From Pseudomonadota bacterium (GTDB lineage: Bacteria > Pseudomonadota > Gammaproteobacteria > Burkholderiales > JAKAFK01), in assembly GCA_021817985.1 (NCBI GenBank), contig JAKAFK010000031.1:1-38841 (forward strand): a stretch of 38,841 bases of DNA. Direction: 5' to 3'. Made by a program: the position numbers and the translations under genes. This document shows, piece by piece, positions 1 through 7,945 of this stretch (positions within the stretch are counted from its first letter, which is position 1; the number at the start of each line of letters is the position of its first letter). The notes below the pieces were generated by a model. The model had not been told where the DNA came from. It saw only the letters and a list, made by a program, of their open reading frames with translations, and searched no databases.

Positions 1-1
1 C

Positions 2-718
2 GGCGAGATTTGCCGCGCCCGGGGGATCATCTTCCACGTCGATGCGGCCCAGTCGACTGGAAAAGAGGCGATCGACCTGTCGCGGCTCAAGGTGGACCTG
101 ATGTCGTTTTCCGCGCACAAGACCTACGGGCCGAAGGGCATCGGCGCCTTGTACGTGCGCCGCAAGCCGCGCGTACGGATCGAGGCGCAGATGCATGGCG
201 GGGGGCATGAACGGGGCCTGCGCTCCGGGACGCTCGCCACGCACCAGATCGTCGGCATGGGAGAGGCGTTCCGGATCGCGGGTGAGGAAATGGGCCAGGA
301 GAACGCGCGCATTCGCCGCCTGCGGGACAGGCTGCTTACAGGCCTGTCCCGCATGGAGGAGGTTTATGTGAACGGGGACCTGGAGCGTCGGATCCCGCAC
401 AATCTCAACATGAGCTTCAACTTCGTGGAAGGCGAGTCTCTCATCATGGCGGTCAAGGATCTTGCCGTCTCGAGCGGGTCGGCCTGCACCTCGGCCAGCC
501 TGGAGCCGTCGTATGTCTTGAAGGCGCTGGGCCGCAACGACGAGCTGGCCCACAGCTCGATCCGCTTCACGATCGGGCGCTTCACCACCGAGCAGGAAGT
601 CGATTACGCCGTCTCTTTGCTCCAGGAGAAGATCGGCAAATTGCGCGAGCTGTCCCCGCTGTGGGAGATGTACAAGGACGGCGTCGACCTGACCAGCGTC
701 CAGTGGGCGGCCCACTGA
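2..718 (+). CDS. iscS: Cysteine desulfurase IscS, 5'-truncated by the window edge
   Basis: PLP-dependent cysteine desulfurase that takes sulfur from L-cysteine and passes it as persulfide to the scaffold IscU in the cytoplasm. The open frame enters from base 2 without a start, and 238 residues remain, so about 165 N-terminal residues of the usual ~404 lie upstream. Visible features are the HVDAAQ region, the PLP-binding lysine in [12 protein letters not shown] (codon 119-121), and the mobile catalytic-cysteine loop [10 protein letters not shown] (Cys codon 485-487). The C-terminus [13 protein letters not shown] is typical of group I IscS and contacts IscU. It is the first visible gene of the isc operon, and an iscR gene would be expected upstream outside the window. 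Confidence 0.97.
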   Translation, partial: GEICRARGIIFHVDAAQSTGKEAIDLSRLKVDLMSFSAHKTYGPKGIGALYVRRKPRVRIEAQMHGGGHERGLRSGTLATHQIVGMGEAFRIAGEEMGQENARIRRLRDRLLTGLSRMEEVYVNGDLERRIPHNLNMSFNFVEGESLIMAVKDLAVSSGSACTSASLEPSYVLKALGRNDELAHSSIRFTIGRFTTEQEVDYAVSLLQEKIGKLRELSPLWEMYKDGVDLTSVQWAAH

Positions 719-772
719 CGCGGGAAACGCCTGTTTGATTCTGCATTCGATTCACGGTAAGGAGGTTCACCG

Positions 773-1186
773 ATGGCATATAGCGACAAGGTGTTGGACC
801 ATTACGAGAACCCGCGTAACGTGGGGGCTTTCGACAAAGGCGACGAGGGTGTCGGCACCGGCATGGTGGGTGCTCCGGCGTGCGGCGACGTCATGAAGCT
901 GCAGATCAAGGTCAACGACGAAGGCGTGATCGAGGATGCACGCTTCAAGACCTATGGCTGCGGTTCGGCCATCGCCTCGAGCTCGCTCGTGACCGAATGG
1001 GTGAAGGGCAAGACCCTGGACGAGGCGCTCGCGATCAAGAACACCCAGATCGCGGAAGAATTGGCGTTGCCGCCGGTCAAGATCCACTGCTCGATCCTGG
1101 CGGAAGACGCGATCAAGGCCGCCGTCGCCGATTATCGCGAGAAGAGCGGTCATACGGGGCACGCCAAGGCGGCGTCCAACAACTGA
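773..1186 (+). CDS. iscU: Iron-sulfur cluster scaffold protein IscU
   Basis: Scaffold on which [2Fe-2S] clusters are built from IscS-derived sulfur and iron, then released by HscA/HscB. The 137 residues contain all three cluster cysteines, C37 (GAPACGD), C63 (YGCGS) and C106 (KIHCS), with the assisting D39. The HscA recognition motif LPPVK is at residues 99-103. A strong ribosome site, AAGGAGG at 759-765, sits 7 nt before the ATG and fixes the start. The gene follows iscS by 54 nt. Length and residues are those of a normal, functional IscU. Confidence 0.98.
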   Translation: MAYSDKVLDHYENPRNVGAFDKGDEGVGTGMVGAPACGDVMKLQIKVNDEGVIEDARFKTYGCGSAIASSSLVTEWVKGKTLDEALAIKNTQIAEELALPPVKIHCSILAEDAIKAAVADYREKSGHTGHAKAASNN

Positions 1187-1208
1187 CAAGGATTTTTGAG
1201 GTACCACG

Positions 1209-1532
1209 ATGGCTATTACGCTTACGGAAGGGGCGGCGACCCACGTCAAGAAATTTCTCGCCAAGCGGGGAAAGGGCGCGGGCCTGCGTTTCGGGGTGCG
1301 GACATCCGGATGCTCCGGCTTGGCTTACAAGCTCGAGTTTGTCGACCTGCCCGGGGAAGATGACCTTCGTTTCGAGAGCCATGGGGTGACCGTGTTCGTG
1401 GATCCGAAGAGCCTCGAATACATCGATGGGACAGAACTCGATTTCGTCCGCGAAGGCCTGAACGAAGGCTTCAAGTTCAACAATCCAAGGGTGAAGGACC
1501 AGTGCGGTTGCGGCGAGAGTTTTAACGTCTGA
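1209..1532 (+). CDS. iscA: A-type iron-sulfur carrier IscA
   Basis: A-type carrier thought to accept or transfer Fe-S clusters, or iron, between IscU and target proteins. It has 107 residues, the standard length. The three conserved cysteines are present: C35 in TSGCSGLAY, and C99 and C101 in the C-terminal CGCGESF motif. A GAGGT ribosome site at 1198-1202 precedes the ATG. It lies 22 nt after iscU and shares its operon. The start-proximal [10 protein letters not shown] matches the usual IscA N-terminus, so I do not expect a different start. Confidence 0.97.
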   Translation: MAITLTEGAATHVKKFLAKRGKGAGLRFGVRTSGCSGLAYKLEFVDLPGEDDLRFESHGVTVFVDPKSLEYIDGTELDFVREGLNEGFKFNNPRVKDQCGCGESFNV

Positions 1533-1586
1533 GCGAATGGACACAGCGCGGCCTCGCACGCATGTGCGATGCCGCGCCCATGCACG

Positions 1587-2123
1587 ATGAGCCACTACGA
1601 TTTCCATAAGAACCACTTCGAGCTACTCGGGCTTGCACCCCGTTTCCATCTCGATGCTGCGCGACTGGACCAGGCCTACCGGGAGATCCAAGCCCAAGTC
1701 CATCCGGATCGGGTGGCTCACCTGGGCTCTGCGGAGCGGCGAGTGTCCATGCAATGGGCGACGGCCGCCAACGAGGCGTATCAGACCCTGCGCGAACCGC
1801 TCGCTCGTGCGCGCTACCTGTTGCACCTGCGCAACGTCGACACACAGGAAGAGACCAACACCGCCATGCCGGCGGCGTTCCTGATGGAGCAGATGGAATA
1901 CCGCGAGGCCATCGCCGAAGCGAAGGCCACGCAGGATGCGCATGCGCTCGAGCGGCTGGAAGGGCAGCTCAAGGAGAAAATCGCCCAGCACCTCGCCGGG
2001 CTGGAGCGTGCGCTCGACCATGCCCATGACGATGCGGCCGCGGCGGCGCTGGTGCGGAGCCTTCGTTTCCTGAACAAGATTTCGGCGGAGATCGCGGATG
2101 CGCTCGATGCCCTGGAGCAGTGA
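1587..2123 (+). CDS. hscB: Fe-S assembly co-chaperone HscB (J-domain protein)
   Basis: J-domain co-chaperone that binds IscU and stimulates the ATPase of HscA. With the chosen ATG at 1587 the protein has 178 residues, starting MSHYDFHKNHFELLGL. An in-frame ATG at 1569 would add six residues unlike the family. The J domain fills the first ~75 residues, with HPD at 39-41. The C-terminal three-helix IscU-binding part follows, containing the conserved NTAMPAAFLMEQMEYRE region. The ribosome site is weak. The stop codon abuts the hscA ATG directly, indicating translational coupling. The MQWATAANEAYQTL wording resembles betaproteobacterial HscB as I remember it. Confidence 0.96.
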   Translation: MSHYDFHKNHFELLGLAPRFHLDAARLDQAYREIQAQVHPDRVAHLGSAERRVSMQWATAANEAYQTLREPLARARYLLHLRNVDTQEETNTAMPAAFLMEQMEYREAIAEAKATQDAHALERLEGQLKEKIAQHLAGLERALDHAHDDAAAAALVRSLRFLNKISAEIADALDALEQ

Positions 2124-3992
2124 ATGGCCTTAATGCAGATCGCCGAACCGGGCATGAGCACCGATCCCCATCGCCACCGGCTGGCGATCGGGATCGATCT
2201 GGGAACGACCAATTCCTTGGTGGCGACCGTGCGTAACGGCATCGCGGTGGTCATCAACGACGAGCAGGGCAGAGCCTTGCTTCCGTCCGTGGTGCGCTAC
2301 CGTCCGGAAGAGGAGCCGCACGTGGGCTATGCCGCCCAGCGCGCACAGAGCGAGGACCCCTACAACACCATCGTGTCCGTCAAGCGGCTGATGGGGCGCG
2401 GCCTTCACGATCTGGCGGACGCGGGCAGCCTGCCCTATGCGTTCGTCGATGCGCCCGGCATGGTGCAGCTCAAGACCGCGTGCGGGATCAAGAGCCCGGT
2501 CGAGGTCTCGGCAGAAATTCTGAAGCGTCTGCGCGAGCGCGCAGAGCATGCGTTGGGCGGCGAGATGGTTGGCGCGGTGATCACCGTGCCCGCCTACTTC
2601 GACGATGCGCAGCGGCAAGCGACCAAGGACGCGGCCAAACTGGCGGGGCTCAATGTCCTGCGGCTGCTCAACGAACCCACCGCAGCCGCCGTGGCCTACG
2701 GTCTGGACAACGCGGCCGAAGGGATTTACGCGGTCTACGATTTGGGCGGTGGGACCTTCGACATCTCGATCCTGCGCCTTTCGCAAGGCATCTTCGAAGT
2801 CCTGGCGACCAATGGCGATGCGGCGCTCGGCGGGGACGACTTCGATCACCGCATTTATTGCTGGATCCTTGAACAGTCGTCGCTGGCCCCGCTTTCGGCA
2901 CACGACACGCGCTTGTTGTTGACGAAGGCGCGGGAGGCGAAGGAGACACTGACCGAATACCCCGAGGTGCGCATCACGGCGGTCTTGTCGACCGGCGAGA
3001 TGGTGGATCTCTTGCTGACGGCCCAGGTCTTCGATGCGCTTACCGCGAGCCTGGTCGGCAAGACGCTCGGGCCGACCCGGAAGGCGTTGCGGGATGCGGG
3101 GCTCACCGCCGATCAGGTCAAGGGGGTGGTGATGGTGGGGGGGGCGACCCGCATGCCCCAGATCCAGCGCACCGTTGCACAGTTTTTCAAGCAGGAACCG
3201 CTCAACAACCTGGACCCGGACAAGGTCGTGGCCCTGGGGGCAGCGATTCAGGCGAACGTGCTGGCCGGCAACCGGGTTGCCGACGACTGGCTGCTGCTTG
3301 ACGTCATCCCGCTGTCCCTGGGGATCGAGACCATGGGCGGGCTCGTGGAGCGGATCGTTCCGCGCAACTCCACGCTGCCGACGGCCCGGGCGCAGGATTT
3401 CACGACCTTCAAGGATGGCCAGACGGCCATGAGTTTTCATGTGGTGCAAGGCGAGCGCGAGCTGGTCGCCGACTGCCGTTCGCTCGCGAAGTTCGAGTTG
3501 CGCGGGATTCCCCCCATGGCGGCAGGGGCGGCGCGCATCCGGGTCACGCTGCAAGTGGACGCCGACGGCCTCCTGAGCGTGTCCGCGCGCGAGCAAAGCA
3601 CGGGGGTGGAGGCCTCGGTGGCCGTGAAGCCGTCGTACGGATTGACCGATGACGACATTACCCGGATGCTCAAGGATTCTTACGTGCATGCCAAGGAGGA
3701 TGTGCACGCGCGCGCGCTGCGCGAAGCGCAAGTCGAGGGCAAGCGCTTGGTCGAGGCGACGCAGGCGGCCCTGGCCGAGGATGGGGAAGCGCTGCTGTCC
3801 GCCGCAGAGCGCGCGGACATCGCCCGGGGGTTGAGCGCGCTTGCGGCAGCGCTTGAAGGCAGCGATCTGACCGCGCTCAAGCGGGCGGTCGAGACGCTCA
3901 ATGGCCTGACCGTCGAGTTTGCCTCGCGCCGCATGGATGCGAGCGTGCGCAAGGCCCTGGCGGGCCATCGGATCGAGGATGTGGAATGTTGA
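2124..3992 (+). CDS. hscA: Fe-S assembly Hsp70 chaperone HscA
   Basis: Specialised Hsp70 that drives cluster release from IscU through the LPPVK motif. It has 622 residues, against about 616 in E. coli. The N-terminal ATPase domain shows [12 protein letters not shown] (~residue 24 onward), the [10 protein letters not shown] phosphate loop and [11 protein letters not shown]. The substrate-binding domain begins after the [14 protein letters not shown] linker, followed by the helical lid. The start [10 protein letters not shown] agrees with E. coli MALLQISEPG, which supports using the ATG that follows the hscB stop without a gap. It ends 28 nt before fdx. All expected motifs are intact. Confidence 0.98.
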   Translation: MALMQIAEPGMSTDPHRHRLAIGIDLGTTNSLVATVRNGIAVVINDEQGRALLPSVVRYRPEEEPHVGYAAQRAQSEDPYNTIVSVKRLMGRGLHDLADAGSLPYAFVDAPGMVQLKTACGIKSPVEVSAEILKRLRERAEHALGGEMVGAVITVPAYFDDAQRQATKDAAKLAGLNVLRLLNEPTAAAVAYGLDNAAEGIYAVYDLGGGTFDISILRLSQGIFEVLATNGDAALGGDDFDHRIYCWILEQSSLAPLSAHDTRLLLTKAREAKETLTEYPEVRITAVLSTGEMVDLLLTAQVFDALTASLVGKTLGPTRKALRDAGLTADQVKGVVMVGGATRMPQIQRTVAQFFKQEPLNNLDPDKVVALGAAIQANVLAGNRVADDWLLLDVIPLSLGIETMGGLVERIVPRNSTLPTARAQDFTTFKDGQTAMSFHVVQGERELVADCRSLAKFELRGIPPMAAGAARIRVTLQVDADGLLSVSAREQSTGVEASVAVKPSYGLTDDDITRMLKDSYVHAKEDVHARALREAQVEGKRLVEATQAALAEDGEALLSAAERADIARGLSALAAALEGSDLTALKRAVETLNGLTVEFASRRMDASVRKALAGHRIEDVEC

Positions 3993-4020
3993 TGGATGCA
4001 CGAGACCGGGAGAGTGGCCG

Positions 4021-4362
4021 ATGCCCCAGCTGATCGTCCTGCCCCATGAAGAGTTGTGCCCCGAAGGCGCTGTCATCGACGCCGTCCCGGGCGCGTCGAT
4101 TTGCGACACCTTGCTGAATAACGGCATCGAGATTGAGCACGCCTGCGAGAAGTCGTGCGCGTGCACGACGTGCCACGTCATCGTGCGGGAAGGATTCGCG
4201 TCGCTCAACCCGTCGGAGGAGGAAGAGGACGATCTCCTCGACAAGGCGTGGGGCTTGGAGCCGACCTCCCGTCTGAGCTGCCAGGCAGTGGTCGATTCCG
4301 CCGACCTGGTGATCGAAATTCCCAAATACACCATCAACATGGTCAAGGAGGGGCGCTCATGA
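4021..4362 (+). CDS. fdx: ISC [2Fe-2S] ferredoxin
   Basis: Adrenodoxin-type [2Fe-2S] ferredoxin that supplies electrons for cluster assembly. The ATG at 4021 has a GGGAGAG ribosome site at 4008-4014 and gives 113 residues beginning MPQLIVLPHEELCPEG, as in E. coli Fdx. Cluster ligands C42, C48 and C51 lie in ACEKSCACTTC and the fourth is C87 in RLSCQA. An upstream in-frame ATG within the hscA tail adds only unlikely residues. Its TGA overlaps the iscX ATG by four bases (ATGA), implying coupled translation. Confidence 0.97.
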   Translation: MPQLIVLPHEELCPEGAVIDAVPGASICDTLLNNGIEIEHACEKSCACTTCHVIVREGFASLNPSEEEEDDLLDKAWGLEPTSRLSCQAVVDSADLVIEIPKYTINMVKEGRS

Positions 4363-4553
4363 AGTGGACCGATACGCTCGACATCGCGCTGGCGCTTTGC
4401 GAGCGCCACCCCGACGTGGACCCGCAATACGTGCGATTCACGGACCTCCATCGCTGGGTGACGGAGCTTGAAGGCTTCGCCGACGCGCCCGAGCGCTCCA
4501 ACGAGAAAACCCTCGAAGCCATCCAGATGGCCTGGATCGAGGAGATGGACTGA
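4359..4553 (+). CDS. iscX: Fe-S assembly protein IscX
   Basis: Small acidic protein that binds IscS and iron and is thought to modulate cysteine desulfurase activity. It has 64 residues starting MKWTDTLDIALALCERHPDV. The conserved YVRFTDLHRWV core and the C-terminal LEAIQMAWIEEMD are both present. The start ATG overlaps the fdx stop, which marks it as the last gene of the isc operon. A GC-rich hairpin follows its stop by 6 nt. The length agrees with E. coli IscX (66 residues). Confidence 0.96.
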   Translation: MKWTDTLDIALALCERHPDVDPQYVRFTDLHRWVTELEGFADAPERSNEKTLEAIQMAWIEEMD

Positions 4554-4559
4554 GCCGCC

Positions 4560-4577
4560 TCGGCCCTCCCGGGCCGA
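4560..4577 (+). terminator. Hairpin after the isc operon
   Basis: Perfect 7-bp stem TCGGCCC/GGGCCGA with a TCCC loop, 6 nt after the iscX stop. No T-run follows, so it is either a weak terminator or a 3'-end stabiliser. Position is the main support. Confidence 0.5.
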
Positions 4578-4672
4578 ACCGTATGCGCCGGGTTCGCGCA
4601 CGCCCGGGCCGGTGGCACCCCCCCCTTCAGGATTTTCTCCAACAACCCAACCTAATTCGGTGTCATTAAACG

Positions 4673-4707
4673 TTTTGTCGTCAATGACGACGTGTTAAAC
4701 TAACACG
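4673..4707 (+). promoter_or_regulatory. Candidate flhB promoter overlapped by two perfect palindromes
   Basis: Two perfect inverted repeats abut, sharing base 4691. One is GTCGTCA-A-TGACGAC (4677-4691) and the other is CGTGTTA-AAC-TAACACG (4691-4707). A sigma-70-like pair, TTTTGT (4673-4678) and TAAACT (4696-4701) with 17-nt spacing, can be drawn through them. A poor sigma-28-like alternative is TAAACGTT (4667-4674)-N11-GACGACGT. The flhB ribosome site GAGAGG (4711-4716) and ATG (4722) follow at once. The palindromes are seen directly. Their role as operators for the flhBAFG-fliA operon is inferred. Confidence 0.55.
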
Positions 4708-4721
4708 CCAGAGAGGACGGC

Positions 4722-5864
4722 ATGGCAGATGACAGCGATCTAGAACGAACAGAGCCTGCGTCAGGCAGACGCCTTGACCAGGCACGCTCGAAGGGGCAGG
4801 TTCCGCGCTCGCGGGAACTGAACACGCTGGCCATCTTGTTCGCCGGCGGCGGGACGCTCATGCTCATGGGGAACACGCTCATGGGGCGTCTTGAGGCGCT
4901 GATGCGGCAAGGCCTCACCCTGGCGCCCGGCGAGCCGTTGGGCGGCACCGCGTTATTCGAGCGCTTTCAGCATGAAGCCTATGGGACCTTGCTTGCGTTT
5001 CTTCCGTTCCTCGCGGTCCTTGCCGTCGCCGCAGTGGGCTCCTCGGTGCTTCTGAGCGGCTGGCTGTTCTCGTTCGAGGCCCTTCAGCCCAGTTTCTCGC
5101 GTCTAAACCCCGTTTCCGGCCTGTCGAGGCTCGTCTCCCTGCATGGACTGATAGAGCTCGTCAAGGCGCTGATCAAGACCGTGGTGGTCGGCGGCATCGC
5201 CGCCTGGGTCATCTGGGGACGGCTGGGCGCACTGATGGGCCTCGCGCAGGAGCCTTTCGGCCAGGCGACGGCGCACATGGCCCACTTGACCGGCACGACC
5301 TTCCTGCTGGTGTCCGCGTCGATGATGCTGATCGCCCTGTTCGACGTGCCTTACCAGATTTGGGATTACAACGAGAACCTCAAGATGACCAAGGAGGAGG
5401 TTCGCCAGGAAGCCAAGGATAGCGAGGGGGATCCGCACATCAAGTCGCGCATTCGCTCCCTCCAGCGGGAGGCCGCCCGTCGCCGCATGATGGCAGCCGT
5501 GCCCAAGGCGGACGTGATCGTGGTCAACCCCACCCATTACGCGGTGGCGCTGCAATACCAGGATGATCGAATGCGAGCGCCCCAGGTGGTGGCCAAGGGC
5601 GAACGGCTGGTGGCCAAGCGCATTCTGGAGTTGGCGGAGGGCAGCCATGTGCCGGTGCTGCGTGCGCCGCCGCTCGCCCGTGCGCTGTACCATCATGCGG
5701 AACTGGGAGCGGAGATCCCGGCGGCCCTGTACACCGCGGTGGCCGAAGTGCTGGCCTACATCTATCAGCTGCGTCGCTATCACAGCGCCGGAGGGGTTCC
5801 CCCAGCGCCTCCGGATGCCTTGCCTGTGCCGCCCGATCTGGATCCAGGAGGTGAGGCCGCATGA
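4722..5864 (+). CDS. flhB: Flagellar export apparatus protein FlhB
   Basis: Export-gate membrane protein of the flagellar type III system. It switches substrate class from rod/hook to filament after self-cleavage. It has 380 residues. The N-terminal TEPASGRRLDQARSKGQVP region is the FlhB signature, four hydrophobic segments follow up to about residue 215, and the cytoplasmic domain carries the autocleavage motif NPTH at 269-272, intact. The C-terminus ends in a proline-rich tail. The ribosome site GAGAGG lies 5 nt before the ATG. It is the first gene after the isc operon and starts the flhB-flhA-flhF-flhG-fliA string. Its TGA overlaps the flhA ATG by four bases. Confidence 0.97.
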   Translation: MADDSDLERTEPASGRRLDQARSKGQVPRSRELNTLAILFAGGGTLMLMGNTLMGRLEALMRQGLTLAPGEPLGGTALFERFQHEAYGTLLAFLPFLAVLAVAAVGSSVLLSGWLFSFEALQPSFSRLNPVSGLSRLVSLHGLIELVKALIKTVVVGGIAAWVIWGRLGALMGLAQEPFGQATAHMAHLTGTTFLLVSASMMLIALFDVPYQIWDYNENLKMTKEEVRQEAKDSEGDPHIKSRIRSLQREAARRRMMAAVPKADVIVVNPTHYAVALQYQDDRMRAPQVVAKGERLVAKRILELAEGSHVPVLRAPPLARALYHHAELGAEIPAALYTAVAEVLAYIYQLRRYHSAGGVPPAPPDALPVPPDLDPGGEAA

Positions 5865-7945
5865 ATGCCCAGGTCAACACGCCGTCCATGCTGGGCGGCT
5901 TCGACTTGAGAAGGCTCGCCGGCCCGGTGCTGGTCATCATGATTCTTGCCATGATGATCCTGCCCCTGCCCCCCTTTCTGCTCGATCTGCTGTTCACCTT
6001 CAACATCGCCCTCGCGATGATCGTGCTGCTGGTGGCCCTTTACACGCGGGAGGCCCTGGAATTCTCGGTGTTTCCCACGGTTCTGCTGCTCACCACGCTG
6101 CTGCGCCTGTCGCTGAACGTCGCCTCGACGCGGATCGTGTTGCTGCGCGGCCACACGGGCCCGGCGGCGGCGGGCCACGTGATCGAGGCGTTTGGCCATT
6201 TTCTGGTCGGGGGCAATTACGCCGTCGGGCTGGTGGTGTTCGCCATCCTGGTCGTCATCAATTTCGTCGTGATCACCAAGGGTGCCGGGCGGATCGCCGA
6301 AGTGAGCGCCCGCTTCACCCTGGACGCCATGCCCGGCAAGCAGATGGCAATCGATGCCGACCTCAATTCGGGCCTCATTGCCGAGGACGAGGCGCGCAGC
6401 AGGCGCGCACAGATCGCGCAGGAGGCGGACTTCTACGGTGCCATGGATGGCGCGAGCAAGTTCGTCCGCGGCGATGCGGTGGCCGGCATCATCATCATGG
6501 TGATCAACATCGTCGGCGGTTTGGCGGTGGGTGTGTTCCAGCACGATATGCCGCTCGCCAAGGCGGTGAACAACTATACCCTGCTGACCATCGGCGACGG
6601 GCTCGTCGCCCAGATTCCGGCGCTGGTGATCTCGACCGCCGCCGGTATCGTGGTGAGCCGCGTGTCCACGGAAGAGGACCTGAGCCAGCAGTTGCTTGGC
6701 CAGATCTTCCAGAGGACCCAGGTGCTGTACATCGCCGGTTCCGTGCTCGCGATCCTCGGGCTCATCCCGAGCATGCCGCACGTCGCTTTCCTGATGGTGG
6801 CGGCCATTCTGGGCGGCATCGCCTACTACAAGGAACGCCAGGAGGCGCTGCGTGCCACGGTGCCACCCTCGCCGCCGACGGCTCCCCCCGAGCCGGTCGA
6901 GGTCAGTTGGGACGACGTCCAGCCGGTCGATATCCTGGGGCTCGAAGTCGGCTACCGGCTGATTCCCCTGGTCGACAAGGCGCAAGACGGCGAGCTGTTG
7001 CGCCGGATTCGCGGCATCCGCAAGAAGTTTGCCCAGGAAGTCGGGTTCTTGGTCCCGGCGGTGCATATCCGCGACAATCTCGAACTGCGGCCGAACGGCT
7101 ATCGGGTGCTGCTGAAGGGCGTGGAGGTCGGCTTCGGCGAGGCGTTCGCCGGCATGTTTCTGGCCATCAACCCAGGCCGCGTGCTGGGCGCCTTGCCCGG
7201 ACCGGAGACGCGTGATCCGACCTTCGGGCTGCCGGCGGTGTGGGTCGACGCAGGGATGCGCGAGCAGGCGCAAGGCTTCGGCTATACCGTCGTGGACGCC
7301 AGCACGGTGGTCGCCACCCATCTGAGCAACGTGATCCAAGGCCATGCCGCGGAGCTCCTTGGGCGCGAGGAGGTCCAGCAACTGCTCGATCACTTGGCCA
7401 AGGACGCCCCCAAGCTGGTGGAAGAGGTGGTGCCCAAGCTCGTGCCCTTGGGCGTCTTGCACAAGGTGCTGCAAAATCTGCTGGAAGAAGAGGTGCACAT
7501 CCGCGACATGCGCTCGATCATCGAAGCGCTGGCGGAGACGGGCGCGCGCACCCAGGATGCCGACGAGCTCACGGCGGCGGTGCGGGTGAAACTGGGGCGT
7601 GCTATCATTCACGAGATCTTTTCGGGCGCGGGCGAATTGCAGGTCATCAGCCTGGACCCCTCTCTTGAGCATGTACTGATGCAGGCGACGCTGACCAAAG
7701 GCGCTGAAGGCGCGGGTTTCGAGCCAGGTTTGGCGGAAAACCTGCTCCGCCAGGCCGCAGGCCTCACCCAAGCCCAGGAGCAGTTGGGGCTTCCGGCCGT
7801 CCTGCTGGTGCCGGCCCCGCTGCGCACCGTGCTCTCCCGCTTCTTGCGCCGCGGCATTCCTCAGCTTAAAGTGGTCTCCCACGACGAGATTCCCGATTCC
7901 AAGACCATTAAGGTGACCGCTGTGCTGGGAGGCCGCGCATCGTGA
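5861..7945 (+). CDS. flhA: Flagellar export apparatus protein FlhA
   Basis: Main export-gate protein of the flagellar type III system. It forms the cytoplasmic nonamer that receives chaperone-substrate complexes and helps couple export to the proton gradient. It has 694 residues. About eight membrane segments lie in the first ~310 residues, with the family (FHIPEP) motifs LNVASTRIVLL and DAMPGKQMAIDADLNSGLI between them. The linker is proline-rich (PPSPPTAPPEP), and the cytoplasmic domain runs from ~345 to the end. The start overlaps flhB (ATGA), with GGAGGTGAG just upstream. The end overlaps the flhF GTG by four bases. Complete and ordinary. Confidence 0.97.
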   Translation: MNAQVNTPSMLGGFDLRRLAGPVLVIMILAMMILPLPPFLLDLLFTFNIALAMIVLLVALYTREALEFSVFPTVLLLTTLLRLSLNVASTRIVLLRGHTGPAAAGHVIEAFGHFLVGGNYAVGLVVFAILVVINFVVITKGAGRIAEVSARFTLDAMPGKQMAIDADLNSGLIAEDEARSRRAQIAQEADFYGAMDGASKFVRGDAVAGIIIMVINIVGGLAVGVFQHDMPLAKAVNNYTLLTIGDGLVAQIPALVISTAAGIVVSRVSTEEDLSQQLLGQIFQRTQVLYIAGSVLAILGLIPSMPHVAFLMVAAILGGIAYYKERQEALRATVPPSPPTAPPEPVEVSWDDVQPVDILGLEVGYRLIPLVDKAQDGELLRRIRGIRKKFAQEVGFLVPAVHIRDNLELRPNGYRVLLKGVEVGFGEAFAGMFLAINPGRVLGALPGPETRDPTFGLPAVWVDAGMREQAQGFGYTVVDASTVVATHLSNVIQGHAAELLGREEVQQLLDHLAKDAPKLVEEVVPKLVPLGVLHKVLQNLLEEEVHIRDMRSIIEALAETGARTQDADELTAAVRVKLGRAIIHEIFSGAGELQVISLDPSLEHVLMQATLTKGAEGAGFEPGLAENLLRQAAGLTQAQEQLGLPAVLLVPAPLRTVLSRFLRRGIPQLKVVSHDEIPDSKTIKVTAVLGGRAS

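Noticed and set aside
2130-4601. An 823-codon open frame on the minus strand opposite hscA and fdx
   Set aside because: It is antisense to well-identified genes, has no recognisable protein motif and reflects high-GC codon bias.
4613-4629. TGGCAC followed by TTCA before flhB, resembling a sigma-54 promoter
   Set aside because: The bases at the required GC position are TT and the spacing to TTCA is two bases too long. The flgB site in the same window shows what a good match looks like.
5563-7215. A 550-codon plus-strand open frame overlapping flhB and flhA in another frame
   Set aside because: Arg/Gly/His-rich translation without family resemblance. flhB and flhA account for the region completely.
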